A DNA stretch of 44,163 bases from Aggregatibacter kilianii (GTDB taxonomy: Bacteria; Pseudomonadota; Gammaproteobacteria; Enterobacterales; Pasteurellaceae): assembly GCF_003129965.1 (NCBI RefSeq), contig NZ_NRCJ01000020.1:1-44163 (forward strand), given 5' to 3'. Made by a program: the position numbers and the translations under genes. Under the pieces are notes generated by a model. It made no database searches. It was not told the DNA's origin and worked only from the letters and a program-made list of their open reading frames with translations. Of this stretch, positions 24,421 through 32,386 are shown piece after piece (positions within the stretch are counted from its first letter, which is position 1; the number at the start of each line of letters is the position of its first letter).

Positions 24421-24438
24421 TCGAGATGCCTATCTCGA
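24421..24438 (+). promoter_or_regulatory. Hairpin in the leader of the second DASS transporter
   Basis: TCGAGAT (24421-24427) and ATCTCGA (24432-24438) are perfect arms around GCCT. The stem lies 32 bp before the ATG and upstream of GGAG at 24461. It could be an operator or a leader stem; there is no T tract. Confidence 0.4.
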
Positions 24439-24470
24439 CAATGATTGTTCACACACCTTAGGAGTTATAA

Positions 24471-25928
24471 ATGGAAGGTAAAACAATAACGCCGGTGGAA
24501 GTCAAACTCGGCTTCAAATGGCAGGGATTATTGCTTGCCGTGCTGGTCGGTTTGGCGATTTGGTTGATTCCGACGCCGGAAGGGCTATCCGCCAAAGCTT
24601 GGGGCATGCTTGCCCTGTTCGTTGCAACCATTGTGGCGATTATCGCCAAAGCTATGCCCATGGGCGCGGCAACCTTGGTCGCCTTGGTCGTTAGCGGCTT
24701 AACCGGTTTAACGCCGTTATCGCCGGGCAAAGGCGAGGTGGGCATGTTATCGGGCTTCGCCAACGGCACAATCTGGTTAATTGCCATTGCCATGTTTTTA
24801 TCCCGCGCGGTGATCAAAACCGGCTTGGGCAAACACATTGCGCTCTATTTCGTTGCGCGCTTCGGTAAAAAAATGATGGGCGTGGCTTACGGTATGGCAT
24901 TAGCTGATGTGGTTATCGGCCCGGGTATTCCGTCCGCTTCTGCCCGTGGCGGCGGTATTATGTATCCGATCATGCAGTCCATTGCCGATGCCTATGATTC
25001 TAAACCCGGTCCGACCGCCAGACGTGCAGGCGCGTTTCTCGCCATCGCCGTGTCGCAAATCGACACTATCGTGTGCACCATGTTCCTCACCGCCATGGCG
25101 GGCAACCCGTTAATCGCAGAGCTCGCCAAAGGGCAAGGCGTTGAAATCACTTGGATGACATGGTTTCTGGGCGCCATCGTACCGGGCGTGATCAGCCTCA
25201 TCGTATTGCCATATTTCGTTTATTTAATCTACCCGCCGGAACTCAAAGACACACCGAAAATGGCGGAAATGGCGCGTGAAGAATTGCGTAACATGGGTCC
25301 GATGAGCAAAGCGGAATGGATTTTAGCGTTAGATTTCATTTTATTGCTGTTCTTATGGACGGTGGGCGATTTGGTCTTCCATATTCCGGCGACGGTTTCC
25401 GCCTTTATCGGTTTGGTAATTTTATTACTTACCAACATCATGAGCTGGAAAAACATCGTTGCCGAAACTACCGCTTGGGACACCATGTTCTGGTTTGCGG
25501 TGTTGGTGATGATGGCGAATGCCTTAAATAAATACGGCGCCATCGCCTGGATCTCCAGCCACATTTCCTCTTCCGTCGGCGCGTTCAGTTGGCCGGTCGC
25601 CTTTACGATTTTAGTCTTGGTGTATTTCTATACCCGCTACTTCTTTGCCTCCGCCATGGCGCACATCTCCGCCATGTATCTGGCATTCGTCGCAGCAGCC
25701 ATCGCGGTCGGCACCCCACCGATCATCGCCGCCCTCGGCTTAGGCTACACCTCCACCCTCTCCATGAGCTTAACCCAATACGCCGGCGGCCCCGGCCCTG
25801 CACTTTACGGCTCGGGTTATAACTCAACCGGTCAATGGTGGGGAGTCAGTTTCGTCACTTCCATCGTTTCACTCATCATCTGGTTCGGTGTAGGTGGGTT
25901 ATGGATGAAGTTGTTGGGTTGGTGGTAA
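24471..25928 (+). CDS. DASS-family anion transporter (CitT-like)
   Basis: The 485-residue membrane protein is a second divalent-anion:sodium symporter homologue, about 12 hydrophobic segments. Markers are FANGTIWLIAIAMFLSRAV, the first site PGIPSASARGGGIMYPIMQS, NMGPMSKAEWILALDF after the intracellular loop, and the second site TLSMSLTQYAGGPGPALYGSG. The second-site T-Q-Y differs from the T-H-Y of the 12055-13515 paralogue, so substrates may differ. It resembles the H. influenzae CitT-annotated transporter; citrate, succinate or fumarate are possible. It stands alone with its own terminator. The ribosome site GGAG lies 7 bp before the ATG. Confidence 0.88.
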   Translation: MEGKTITPVEVKLGFKWQGLLLAVLVGLAIWLIPTPEGLSAKAWGMLALFVATIVAIIAKAMPMGAATLVALVVSGLTGLTPLSPGKGEVGMLSGFANGTIWLIAIAMFLSRAVIKTGLGKHIALYFVARFGKKMMGVAYGMALADVVIGPGIPSASARGGGIMYPIMQSIADAYDSKPGPTARRAGAFLAIAVSQIDTIVCTMFLTAMAGNPLIAELAKGQGVEITWMTWFLGAIVPGVISLIVLPYFVYLIYPPELKDTPKMAEMAREELRNMGPMSKAEWILALDFILLLFLWTVGDLVFHIPATVSAFIGLVILLLTNIMSWKNIVAETTAWDTMFWFAVLVMMANALNKYGAIAWISSHISSSVGAFSWPVAFTILVLVYFYTRYFFASAMAHISAMYLAFVAAAIAVGTPPIIAALGLGYTSTLSMSLTQYAGGPGPALYGSGYNSTGQWWGVSFVTSIVSLIIWFGVGGLWMKLLGWW

Positions 25929-25954
25929 TTGATAAGATCAATATTGGTACAAAT

Positions 25955-25983
25955 GATGCACGTCCCCTGATGTGCATCTTTTT
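25955..25983 (+). terminator. Terminator of the second DASS gene
   Basis: GATGCAC (25955-25961) pairs with GTGCATC (25972-25978), followed by five T residues (25979-25983). Confidence 0.85.
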
Positions 25984-26052
25984 ATCTACGTTCACAGAAC
26001 TTCAATACGCAAATTTATCTCGAAAAACGACCGCACTTTTCCCTTTCTGATA

Positions 26053-26081
26053 TTGAGCAACCCCATAAAAATCGCTATTAT
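26053..26081 (+). promoter_or_regulatory. Promoter of the toxin-antitoxin pair
   Basis: TTGAGC (26053-26058) and TATTAT (26076-26081) are spaced by exactly 17 bp. The antitoxin ATG follows 35 bp later behind GGGAGAGG. Confidence 0.6.
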
Positions 26082-26116
26082 TCGCCTCAATAAACTGTCT
26101 TTTAAGGGAGAGGATT

Positions 26117-26371
26117 ATGACAAGTCTTGTATTAACCGATATTGTCGCCAGCATTACCGAACTAAAAACCAACCCGATGGCAGTGCTTCGTGAGGCCGAC
26201 GGAAAACCGCTGGCGATTTTAAACCGTAACGAACCCGCTTTCTATTCTGTCCCGCCTGCGATTTATGAATATCTGATGGAACTCGCCGACGATGCCGAAT
26301 TGGCAAAAATCGTGGAAGAACGCCAGCATGAAGAAAGCTATCCTGTGGATTTAGAGGATTTGCTACGATGA
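26117..26371 (+). CDS. YefM/Phd-family antitoxin (StbD-like)
   Basis: The 84-residue protein has the N-terminal DNA-binding YefM/Phd fold (VLTDIVASITELKTNPMAVLREADGKPLAILNRNEPAFYSVPP) and a flexible acidic C-terminus that in relatives wraps the toxin (EERQHEESYPVDLEDLL). Antitoxins of this class repress their own promoter and neutralise a RelE-type mRNA interferase. The stop codon overlaps the next start as ATGA (26368-26371), so the pair is translationally coupled. The antitoxin looks complete, but its partner is not. Confidence 0.9.
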   Translation: MTSLVLTDIVASITELKTNPMAVLREADGKPLAILNRNEPAFYSVPPAIYEYLMELADDAELAKIVEERQHEESYPVDLEDLLR

Positions 26372-26574
26372 CTTATGCCATTGAATTTATCCCGTCATCC
26401 GAAAAAGAATTCCGCAAATTACACTGCATGAAAGATTGCTACAAAATAAAATTGCGCAATGTGGGGTATCGGTTGGTTTATCAAGTCATTGATGAACGCA
26501 TTGTCGTTAAAGTGATCGCTGTCGGAAAACGCGAGCGGAATTTCGTTTATAACAAAGCAAAAAGCAGACTTTAA
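26368..26574 (+). CDS. RelE/StbE-like toxin with internal in-frame deletion
   Basis: The frame is 68 residues, against about 90-96 for RelE/StbE toxins. It begins MTYAIEFIPSSEKEFRKL, like the family's first strand and start of helix 1. It then jumps to MKDCYKIKLRNVGYRLVYQV and VIAVGKRERNFVYNKAKSRL, the conserved C-terminal strands with the catalytic-type Arg and Tyr. About 27 residues, the rest of the N-terminal helices, are missing without loss of frame. The remaining core probably cannot cut mRNA normally, so the toxin is likely inactive or altered. I infer a decaying toxin kept by its coupled antitoxin. The stop codon lies in the loop of the following terminator. Confidence 0.8.
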   Translation: MTYAIEFIPSSEKEFRKLHCMKDCYKIKLRNVGYRLVYQVIDERIVVKVIAVGKRERNFVYNKAKSRL

Positions 26575-26644
26575 GTCTGCTTTTTCTTATAGCTAGCTAA
26601 AGTTTGGCTATAAGAAAAAATCTGCCGCACGGCTGCGGCAGATT
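26559..26644. terminator. Three linked dyads between convergent genes
   Basis: First, AAAAGCAGACTT/AAGTCTGCTTTT (26560-26584) terminates the toxin gene. Second, TTTTTCTTATAGC (26581-26593) and its exact inverse (26607-26619) form a 13-bp stem that uses the T tract of the first. Third, AATCTGCCGCA/TGCGGCAGATT (26619-26644) followed by T residues on the minus strand terminates leftward transcripts. Confidence 0.85.
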
Positions 26645-26664
26645 ATGGGTTAAAGTAAGCAGGA

Positions 26665-26742
26665 TTATTGTTGGGTGGCGCCGAAAGCGACTTCATATCT
26701 TCCTACAACATAGATTTTGCCGTTTTCCTTAATTTCCTCCAT
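26665..26742 (-). pseudogene. Short ORF or gene remnant, 25 codons
   Basis: On the minus strand a frame from ATG 26742 to TAA 26665 encodes MEEIKENGKIYVVGRYEVAF plus GATQQ. It is open for nine more codons upstream (ending NSSPG) before an in-frame stop. The codon choice looks protein-coding and a terminator follows directly. I do not recognise the product. It may be the 3' remnant of a lost gene or a very small protein; there is no convincing ribosome site. Confidence 0.35.
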
Positions 26743-26791
26743 TCCCGGGGAAGAATTAAAGTGCGGTCATAATTTCAATCTATTTTAACAC

Positions 26792-27613
26792 TTATTTTTC
26801 CGTGTGAATGAGTCGTTGGTATGCCGCACAGCCTTTGACATCACCATTATTACAAGCCTTGCCAAACCAGTTTTGGGCTAAGGTACGATTTTATGCGACA
26901 CCATGTCCATCCTCATAAAGCATACTAAGGTTAAATTGGGCTTTGACATAGCCTTGTTCCGCCGCCTTTTGAAACCATTTAAACGCCTCGGCATAATCCT
27001 GTTTCACACCCTCGCCGTGATAATAGGCATCCGCAAGATTAAATTGCGCTACAGCGACGCCTTGTTCTGCAGCTTTGCGATACCATTTTACGGCTTCTTC
27101 ATTATTTTGTTTTATGCCCTGACCAAAACTATAAGCATTGCCAAGATTATATTGCGCATTGGCATAGCCCTGCTCTGCCGCTTTTTTAAACCAGTCGAAC
27201 GCCTCAACATGATCTTGTTTTACCCCTTTACCTTTCAAATAAGCATTACCAAGGTTAAATTGCGCATTCGGCACACCCTGTTCTGCAGATTTGCGATACC
27301 ATTTTACGGCCTCTTCATCATTTTGTGCGGTGCCTCGACCGAAACTATAAGCACTGCCAAGGTTAAATTGGGCTTTAGCATAACCCTGTTCCGCCGCTTT
27401 TTTATACCATTTAAACGCTTCGGCTGAATCCTGCTTTATGTCTTTTCCGTTGTAATATTTATTACCAAGATGAAACTGTGCTTCCGCATTGCCCTGTTCG
27501 GCACGTTGAATCAACTCGTCAATCGGTAAGGTTTTGGTGTCTTGCGCCAAAGCGATTTGCGGAAGGCCGGCGGCGAAAAGTGTTGCGATAAAAAATGTTG
27601 GTAGAAATCTCAT
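26792..27613 (-). pseudogene. Secreted Sel1-repeat protein, interrupted by an in-frame stop
   Basis: The intact part (27613 to the TAA at 26893-26891) encodes 240 residues. A signal peptide (MRFLPTFFIATLFAAGLPQ, cleavage after ALA) is followed by about six 36-residue Sel1/TPR-like repeats of the form AxxGxxxAQFNLGxxYxxGxGVKQDxxEA. Reading past that stop in the same frame gives NRTLAQNWFGKACNNGDVKG, then CAAYQRLIHTEK and a TAA at 26794-26792. This is the usual cysteine-containing end of such proteins. A typical GVRQNRTLA junction here reads GVA-stop-NRTLA, so a local mutation truncated the gene. Repeats alternate as a 216-bp two-unit block. The truncated protein may still be secreted and may bind partners. 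Upstream neighbour is truA, gap 62 bp. Confidence 0.8.
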
Positions 27614-27675
27614 GGTTGTTCCTTATTTTAGTGGTGAATCAAAAAGTGCGGTCGTTTTTCAAGATGTTTTTGGGC

Positions 27676-28461
27676 TTAATCCGCCAAAAACAACGGCCCC
27701 ATGGGCATTTTCGGCAACTCAAACTTGTCTGAATAAATCACATTCACTAAATACAATCCTTCCGGTTTGGCGGTGGGCGCGGCGAGAGTACGGTCTTTTT
27801 GCGCTAATAACCACGCCAACCATTCCACCGGTTGATTGCCGCACCCCACTTCAATCAGGCTACCGACGATATTGCGTACCATGTGATGCACAAAAGCATT
27901 GGCTTGGATATCCACGATAACGTATTGCCCCTGACGGGTGACGTTCAGATGATGTACGTTGCGCCATGGCGTGTTGGATTGGCATTGGGCGGCGCGGAAG
28001 GAGCTGAAATCATTTTCGCCGAGTAACACCTGTCCCGCCCGGTGCATTAATTGGTGATCGAGCGCCAAATGGCAATGGGTGACGCCCTGCGGCAAAATCG
28101 CCGAGCGCAGTTTGTTGCAATATAAAATGTAACGGTAACGCCGTGCCGTAGCACTGAAACGGGCGTGGAAATCATCGTCCACGATTTTTGCCCATCGCAC
28201 GGCGATGTCGTCGGGCAGATTAGCATTCACACCGAAACTCCAAGCTTTTTCCGGGCGTGCGGCATTGGTTTCAAAATGAATAACCTGTCCAGTGGCGTGC
28301 ACGCCGGAATCCGTGCGACCGGCACAGAAAATACCGATGTCCTCATTGGCAACGGTGGAAATCGCCCGTTCCAGTTCCGCCTGTACGCTGGCGACTTTTT
28401 CCTGTCGCTGCCAGCCAAAATAATGTTTTCCGTCGTACTCCACACCCAATGCAATTTTCAT
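27676..28461 (-). CDS. truA: tRNA pseudouridine(38-40) synthase
   Basis: TruA converts uridines 38, 39 and 40 in the anticodon stem-loop of many tRNAs to pseudouridine. The 261-residue product has the family start [20 protein letters not shown] and the catalytic aspartate in [28 protein letters not shown] and [17 protein letters not shown] are the other conserved blocks. Length is normal. It is followed by the Sel1 gene with no evident terminator, so partial co-transcription is possible. The fhu operon starts divergently upstream. Confidence 0.97.
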   Translation of the reverse strand: MKIALGVEYDGKHYFGWQRQEKVASVQAELERAISTVANEDIGIFCAGRTDSGVHATGQVIHFETNAARPEKAWSFGVNANLPDDIAVRWAKIVDDDFHARFSATARRYRYILYCNKLRSAILPQGVTHCHLALDHQLMHRAGQVLLGENDFSSFRAAQCQSNTPWRNVHHLNVTRQGQYVIVDIQANAFVHHMVRNIVGSLIEVGCGNQPVEWLAWLLAQKDRTLAAPTAKPEGLYLVNVIYSDKFELPKMPMGPLFLAD

Positions 28462-28592
28462 ATTTCGCCTTCATGTTCTCTAAAAATGGCGTGCATTATA
28501 ACAAGGCTTGACAGAACGTAAAAACATTCTGAAAAAGCACCGCACTTTTCTTCATCGCGGTTCACCACTTAAACAATTCAGCTTTAAATTGA

Positions 28593-28611
28593 AATAAGAA
28601 TGGTTTTCATA
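28593..28611. promoter_or_regulatory. Candidate Fur box upstream of fhuC
   Basis: AATAAGAATGGTTTTCATA shares about 10 of 19 positions with the Fur consensus GATAATGATAATCATTATC. It lies 45 bp before the fhuC start, where an iron-uptake operon would be repressed. This is moderate evidence; no clear -35/-10 pair is seen beside it. Confidence 0.5.
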
Positions 28612-28655
28612 TAAGATTGCGCGAATTTTGTGCTATTTATTTTTGGGGTAACCCC

Positions 28656-29420
28656 GTGTTTCAACTCGATCAAATTTCTTTTTCAATTCCTCAACGCACC
28701 CTGCTTTTCCCGCTTTCGCTCACCTTTGAAACAGGCAAAGTATACGGCTTAATCGGGCACAACGGTTCTGGCAAATCCACCTTAATTAAACTCATGGCAC
28801 GTCAAACTAAAGCCAACGGCGGGTCGATTTTATTGGATAACAAAGACATTTCGCATTGGAGCAGCCGTGATTTCGCTAAACGCGTCGCCTACTTGCCGCA
28901 ACATTTGCCAACCGCCACCAATCTTACTGCCCGAGAGCTGATCGGCATGGGGCGCTATGCCTGGAACGGTTTATTCGGACGTGAAACGGAAGCGGACAAA
29001 CAGGCGATTGAGCAGGCGCTGAAACTCACTCACACGGAAAAATTCGCTGATCAGCTGGTGGATACCCTGTCCGGCGGCGAACGTTCACGCATTTGGCTGG
29101 CGATGTTGTTGGCGCAGCAAAGCCGTTTTTTGTTATTGGACGAACCCCTTGCGGCGCTGGATATTGCCCATCAGGTGGAAGTGATGCAACTGGTGCATAA
29201 ATTAAGCCGTGAGCTCAAACTCGGCGTGGTCATTGTGATTCATGACATCAACCTCGCCGCGCGTTTTTGCGATCATCTGGTGGCGCTGCACAGCGGCAAA
29301 CTGCTGGCGCAAGGCGATGCGCAACAAATCGTCAATACGCCTTCTTTGGAAGCCATTTACGGGATTCGCTTAAATGTTATCGAACACCCGGAAACCCATC
29401 GACCTGTGAGTTTTTATTAA
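28656..29420 (+). CDS. fhuC: Ferric hydroxamate ABC transporter ATP-binding protein
   Basis: FhuC powers import of ferric hydroxamate siderophores through FhuB. The 254-residue ATPase has Walker A GHNGSGKST, Q-loop LPQHLP, signature LSGGERSR, Walker B LLLDEP and the switch His in VIHDIN. It closely follows E. coli FhuC (RTLLFPLSLTFETGKVYGLI). The GTG at 28656 is the probable start (VFQLDQISFSIP) because a GGGGT site lies just before it; the upstream TTG at 28617 has none. That ribosome site is inside a small palindrome, GGGGTAACCCC (28645-28655). The stop overlaps the fhuD start (TAATG). Confidence 0.92.
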   Translation: MFQLDQISFSIPQRTLLFPLSLTFETGKVYGLIGHNGSGKSTLIKLMARQTKANGGSILLDNKDISHWSSRDFAKRVAYLPQHLPTATNLTARELIGMGRYAWNGLFGRETEADKQAIEQALKLTHTEKFADQLVDTLSGGERSRIWLAMLLAQQSRFLLLDEPLAALDIAHQVEVMQLVHKLSRELKLGVVIVIHDINLAARFCDHLVALHSGKLLAQGDAQQIVNTPSLEAIYGIRLNVIEHPETHRPVSFY

Positions 29421-30319
29421 TGAAAAGTCCAATCAAAAATTCACTGAAAAAACTGACCGCACTTTTCGGCTCGCTTTGTGCTTTTTATGCCGTCGCCGGC
29501 GAACCGCAAACCGGTTATGCCACCGTGGATTGGTCGGTGGCGGAAACCTTAATCGCCTTAGATGAAAAACCGCTTGCCGTGGGCGATATGCAAAGTTATC
29601 AAACCTGGGTGATGGAACCCAAATTGCCGGAAAGCACCGTGGATTTAGGCATTCGTCTGCAACCGAATTTCGAACTGATTTCTACCCTGTCACATAGCCT
29701 GCAAGCTCAACCTCTCGTTTTTATTAACAGCAATTTCTATGCGTCACTGAATGAAAAGTTACGTCCTTACGGTGAAGTGTATAACGTCGATTTTTACAAA
29801 GAAGGCAAAGCTTGGGATAACGTGGTCAGCGCCACTCAACGCATCGGCGAAATTATTCGGAAACCGCAGGCGGTGGAACATCTACTGAAACAATATCAAC
29901 AGAACATTCAACAATTGCGTCCGCAATTAAGCGCCTTTACCGATCGCCCTGTGGCGTTGGTGCAATTTATCGACACCCGCCATTTGCGCATTTACGGTGA
30001 AAATAGCCTGTTCGGTGCGGTGGCGCAACAGCTCGGCTTCAGCAATGCTTATCAGCCCGAGGTTAATTATTGGGGCTTTCAAAATATTGAAATTACCGAA
30101 CTGGCGAAATTGCCGAAAAACACCCGTTTTGTGGTGATTAAGCCTTACCCGTCCAACATAGCCGCGGCACTGACTCACAATACCTTATGGCAACATTTGC
30201 CGTTGGCGAAAGAGCCGTTGATTTTGCCTGCGGTGTGGACTTTCGGCGCCATTCCGTCCGCTCAACGTTTCGCCCATGTATTCGCCGAGGGCTTATTGCA
30301 CGGAGGTGAAACATGGTAA
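29420..30319 (+). CDS. fhuD: Ferric hydroxamate periplasmic binding protein
   Basis: FhuD binds the ferric siderophore in the periplasm and hands it to FhuB. The 299-residue protein has a Sec-type signal (KNSLKKLTALFGSLCAFYAV, likely cut after AVAG or similar; a lipobox is not convincing). Family blocks are TVDWSVAETLIALDEKPLAV, YQTWVMEPKLPESTVDLGIR, LVQFIDTRHLRIYGENSLFG and the C-terminal LPAVWTFGAIPSAQRF, parallel to E. coli FhuD. The start at 29420 overlaps the fhuC stop. The codons for T-A-L in the signal peptide are an uptake signal (29457-29465). Its end overlaps fhuB by 7 bp. Confidence 0.92.
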   Translation: MKSPIKNSLKKLTALFGSLCAFYAVAGEPQTGYATVDWSVAETLIALDEKPLAVGDMQSYQTWVMEPKLPESTVDLGIRLQPNFELISTLSHSLQAQPLVFINSNFYASLNEKLRPYGEVYNVDFYKEGKAWDNVVSATQRIGEIIRKPQAVEHLLKQYQQNIQQLRPQLSAFTDRPVALVQFIDTRHLRIYGENSLFGAVAQQLGFSNAYQPEVNYWGFQNIEITELAKLPKNTRFVVIKPYPSNIAAALTHNTLWQHLPLAKEPLILPAVWTFGAIPSAQRFAHVFAEGLLHGGETW

Positions 30320-32283
30320 ATCGCAGTAATCTTTTAATATTCGCGTTAAGCCTGATATTTATTCTGTTAAGCGGCGCATTATTACATTTGCAACTGCCTG
30401 CCGAAGCCCATTTAACGGATTTATTCCGCGCCAACGACGATCTTGCTATTTTATTGGTGCAAAGCTACACCCTGCCGCGCCTTTGCATGGCGTTACTGGC
30501 GGGCGGAAGTTTGGCGTTCGCCAGCCTGTTGTTGCAACAGGTGATGAGTAATCCATTGGCTTCTGACAGCACCCTTGGGATCAGCAGCGGCGCACAATTC
30601 GGTTTATTTCTCACGGCAATTTTCGCCCCGCAACTTTTAGAATACGGCGCGGGATTTATCGCCCTGCTCGGCGCGGGACTTAGCCTGTTGTTAGTGATGG
30701 GCTTGGCGGCGCGTAAGACCTTGTCGCCGTTATTATTAATTCTCGCCGGTTTGGTGGTGAACCTGTATTTCGGCTCTTTCACCGACATGATGATGTTGTT
30801 TTACCCCGAAGAATCGCGCGGCTTGGCGCAATGGGGCGCGGGTTCGTTGGTGCAGGAAAGCTGGCGCGACAGCCAAGGATTGTTGGCTCAAAGTGCGGTC
30901 GGTTTTTTGATTATTTTTTTATTGATTCGCCCGCTCACTATTTTGACTTTAAACGACAGCAACGCCCAAAGTCTGGGCGTCCCCGTCGGCAAATTGCGTT
31001 TTATCGGCGTGGTGATCAGTGCCTATTTAATCGCCTCCGTAGTCAGCGCGGTAGGCATGCTTGGGTTTGTGGGTTTGGCGGCGGCAACCATCGTCCGTCA
31101 ACTGGGCGTGCGCACCTTAAAATGGCAACTGATCAGCGCCTTCATGTTGGGCGCGTTGTTACTCGCCATCACCGATGTGATTTTGCAATTGGTGAACTTT
31201 TATTATCATGTCAGCTTCCCGACGGGCGCCGTCACCGCCTTATTAGGCACGCCGTTATTGCTTTGGTTGATGTTCCGCGCCTTGCCGCATACGGGGCGCT
31301 TAACGGAATCCGGCGGGCAAAAACACCGTGAATTTCGACCGCACTTTATTTGGCTGCTACTCGCTCTGTTCGCGTTAAGCGCCGTCGTTTCCCTGCTCAT
31401 CGGCAAAGGCGCGCATGGACAATGGGCGGTCGCAGATGTCAATAATCTCTTCGGACAGGACATCCTTGAGCTGCGCTATCCGCGTGTTTTAGTCGCCGTG
31501 TGTGCCGGCATTTTGCTTTCCGTCGCCGGCGTCTTGCTGCAACGTCTCACCCTGAACCCCATGGCAAGCCCCGAATTATTGGGTGTATCTTCCGGCGCCG
31601 GTATGGGGATTTTGCTGTTAATTTTCCTGCTTCCCGCCCATCAACCATTTTGGTTCTGGCTGGCAGGTATCGGCGGCGCCATTCTGACCTTATTTATTTT
31701 ATCGGCAATTAATCAGCGCAACGGTATGTTGCCGGAAAAAGTCCTGCTGACGGGGATTAGCCTGTCCGCGCTATTCGTTACCATGAAAAGCATCGCCATT
31801 GCGGGCGGCGATCCGCGCGCCAACCAATTAATCGCCTGGACTTCCGGCTCCACGCAAAATGTCGATCCGAGCCTTGCCGAGCCTTTTATTCTGCTGAGTT
31901 TGGTTTTATTGGCGTGCAGCCTGATTTTCAGTCGCTGGCTGGAATTATTAACCTTACGGGCACCGATGGCGCAAGCCTTGGGGCTCAATATTAAACATAC
32001 CCGTTGGATTTTAATTATTTTCAGCGCTGTGCTAACCGCCATCGCCACATTAATGATCGGTCCGTTAAGCTTTATCGGCTTATTGGTGCCGCACCTAACC
32101 TCGTTTTTAGGGGTACACAAAGCCAAAGCACAATTACTGATTTCTGCCCTCTTAGGCTGCACGATCATGCTATTCGCCGACTGGCTCGGGCGCCAACTGT
32201 TGTTCCCGTATGAAATCCCGGCGGGTTTGGTGGCAACATTATTAGGCGGGACGTATTTCCTGTTTATGATGCGGAAGGTATAA
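30313..32283 (+). CDS. fhuB: Ferric hydroxamate ABC transporter permease (double-length)
   Basis: FhuB is the inner-membrane channel. The 656-residue protein consists of two fused BtuC/FecCD-type halves (about 1-325 and 340-656), each with about ten transmembrane helices, as in E. coli FhuB. Each half repeats the motifs PRLCMALLAGGSLAFASLLL / PRVLVAVCAGILLSVAGVLL and SNPLASDSTLGISSGAQFG / LNPMASPELLGVSSGAGMG. The cytoplasmic coupling-helix glycines are also present. It is the third gene of fhuCDB with a short overlap to fhuD. It holds two uptake signals, near 30892 and 31337. A hairpin but no T tract separates it from the receptor gene 103 bp away. Confidence 0.95.
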   Translation: MVNRSNLLIFALSLIFILLSGALLHLQLPAEAHLTDLFRANDDLAILLVQSYTLPRLCMALLAGGSLAFASLLLQQVMSNPLASDSTLGISSGAQFGLFLTAIFAPQLLEYGAGFIALLGAGLSLLLVMGLAARKTLSPLLLILAGLVVNLYFGSFTDMMMLFYPEESRGLAQWGAGSLVQESWRDSQGLLAQSAVGFLIIFLLIRPLTILTLNDSNAQSLGVPVGKLRFIGVVISAYLIASVVSAVGMLGFVGLAAATIVRQLGVRTLKWQLISAFMLGALLLAITDVILQLVNFYYHVSFPTGAVTALLGTPLLLWLMFRALPHTGRLTESGGQKHREFRPHFIWLLLALFALSAVVSLLIGKGAHGQWAVADVNNLFGQDILELRYPRVLVAVCAGILLSVAGVLLQRLTLNPMASPELLGVSSGAGMGILLLIFLLPAHQPFWFWLAGIGGAILTLFILSAINQRNGMLPEKVLLTGISLSALFVTMKSIAIAGGDPRANQLIAWTSGSTQNVDPSLAEPFILLSLVLLACSLIFSRWLELLTLRAPMAQALGLNIKHTRWILIIFSAVLTAIATLMIGPLSFIGLLVPHLTSFLGVHKAKAQLLISALLGCTIMLFADWLGRQLLFPYEIPAGLVATLLGGTYFLFMMRKV

Positions 32284-32301
32284 CACTCGACGATTTTCTA
32301 T

Positions 32302-32328
32302 GTGAGTGCTGTTTTCGACAGGACTCAC
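32302..32328 (+). other. Hairpin between fhuB and the receptor gene
   Basis: GTGAGT-G-CTGT (32302-32312) pairs with ACAG-G-ACTCAC (32318-32328) around TTTCG, with one G-G mismatch. No T run follows, so it is more likely an mRNA-processing or partial-attenuation stem than a terminator. The receptor may be co-transcribed with fhuCDB. Confidence 0.5.
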
Positions 32329-32386
32329 CGAAAACCTTAAAGGTCGCTTAACGACTTAATTTCACATTTATTTAGGAGAATTCCTT

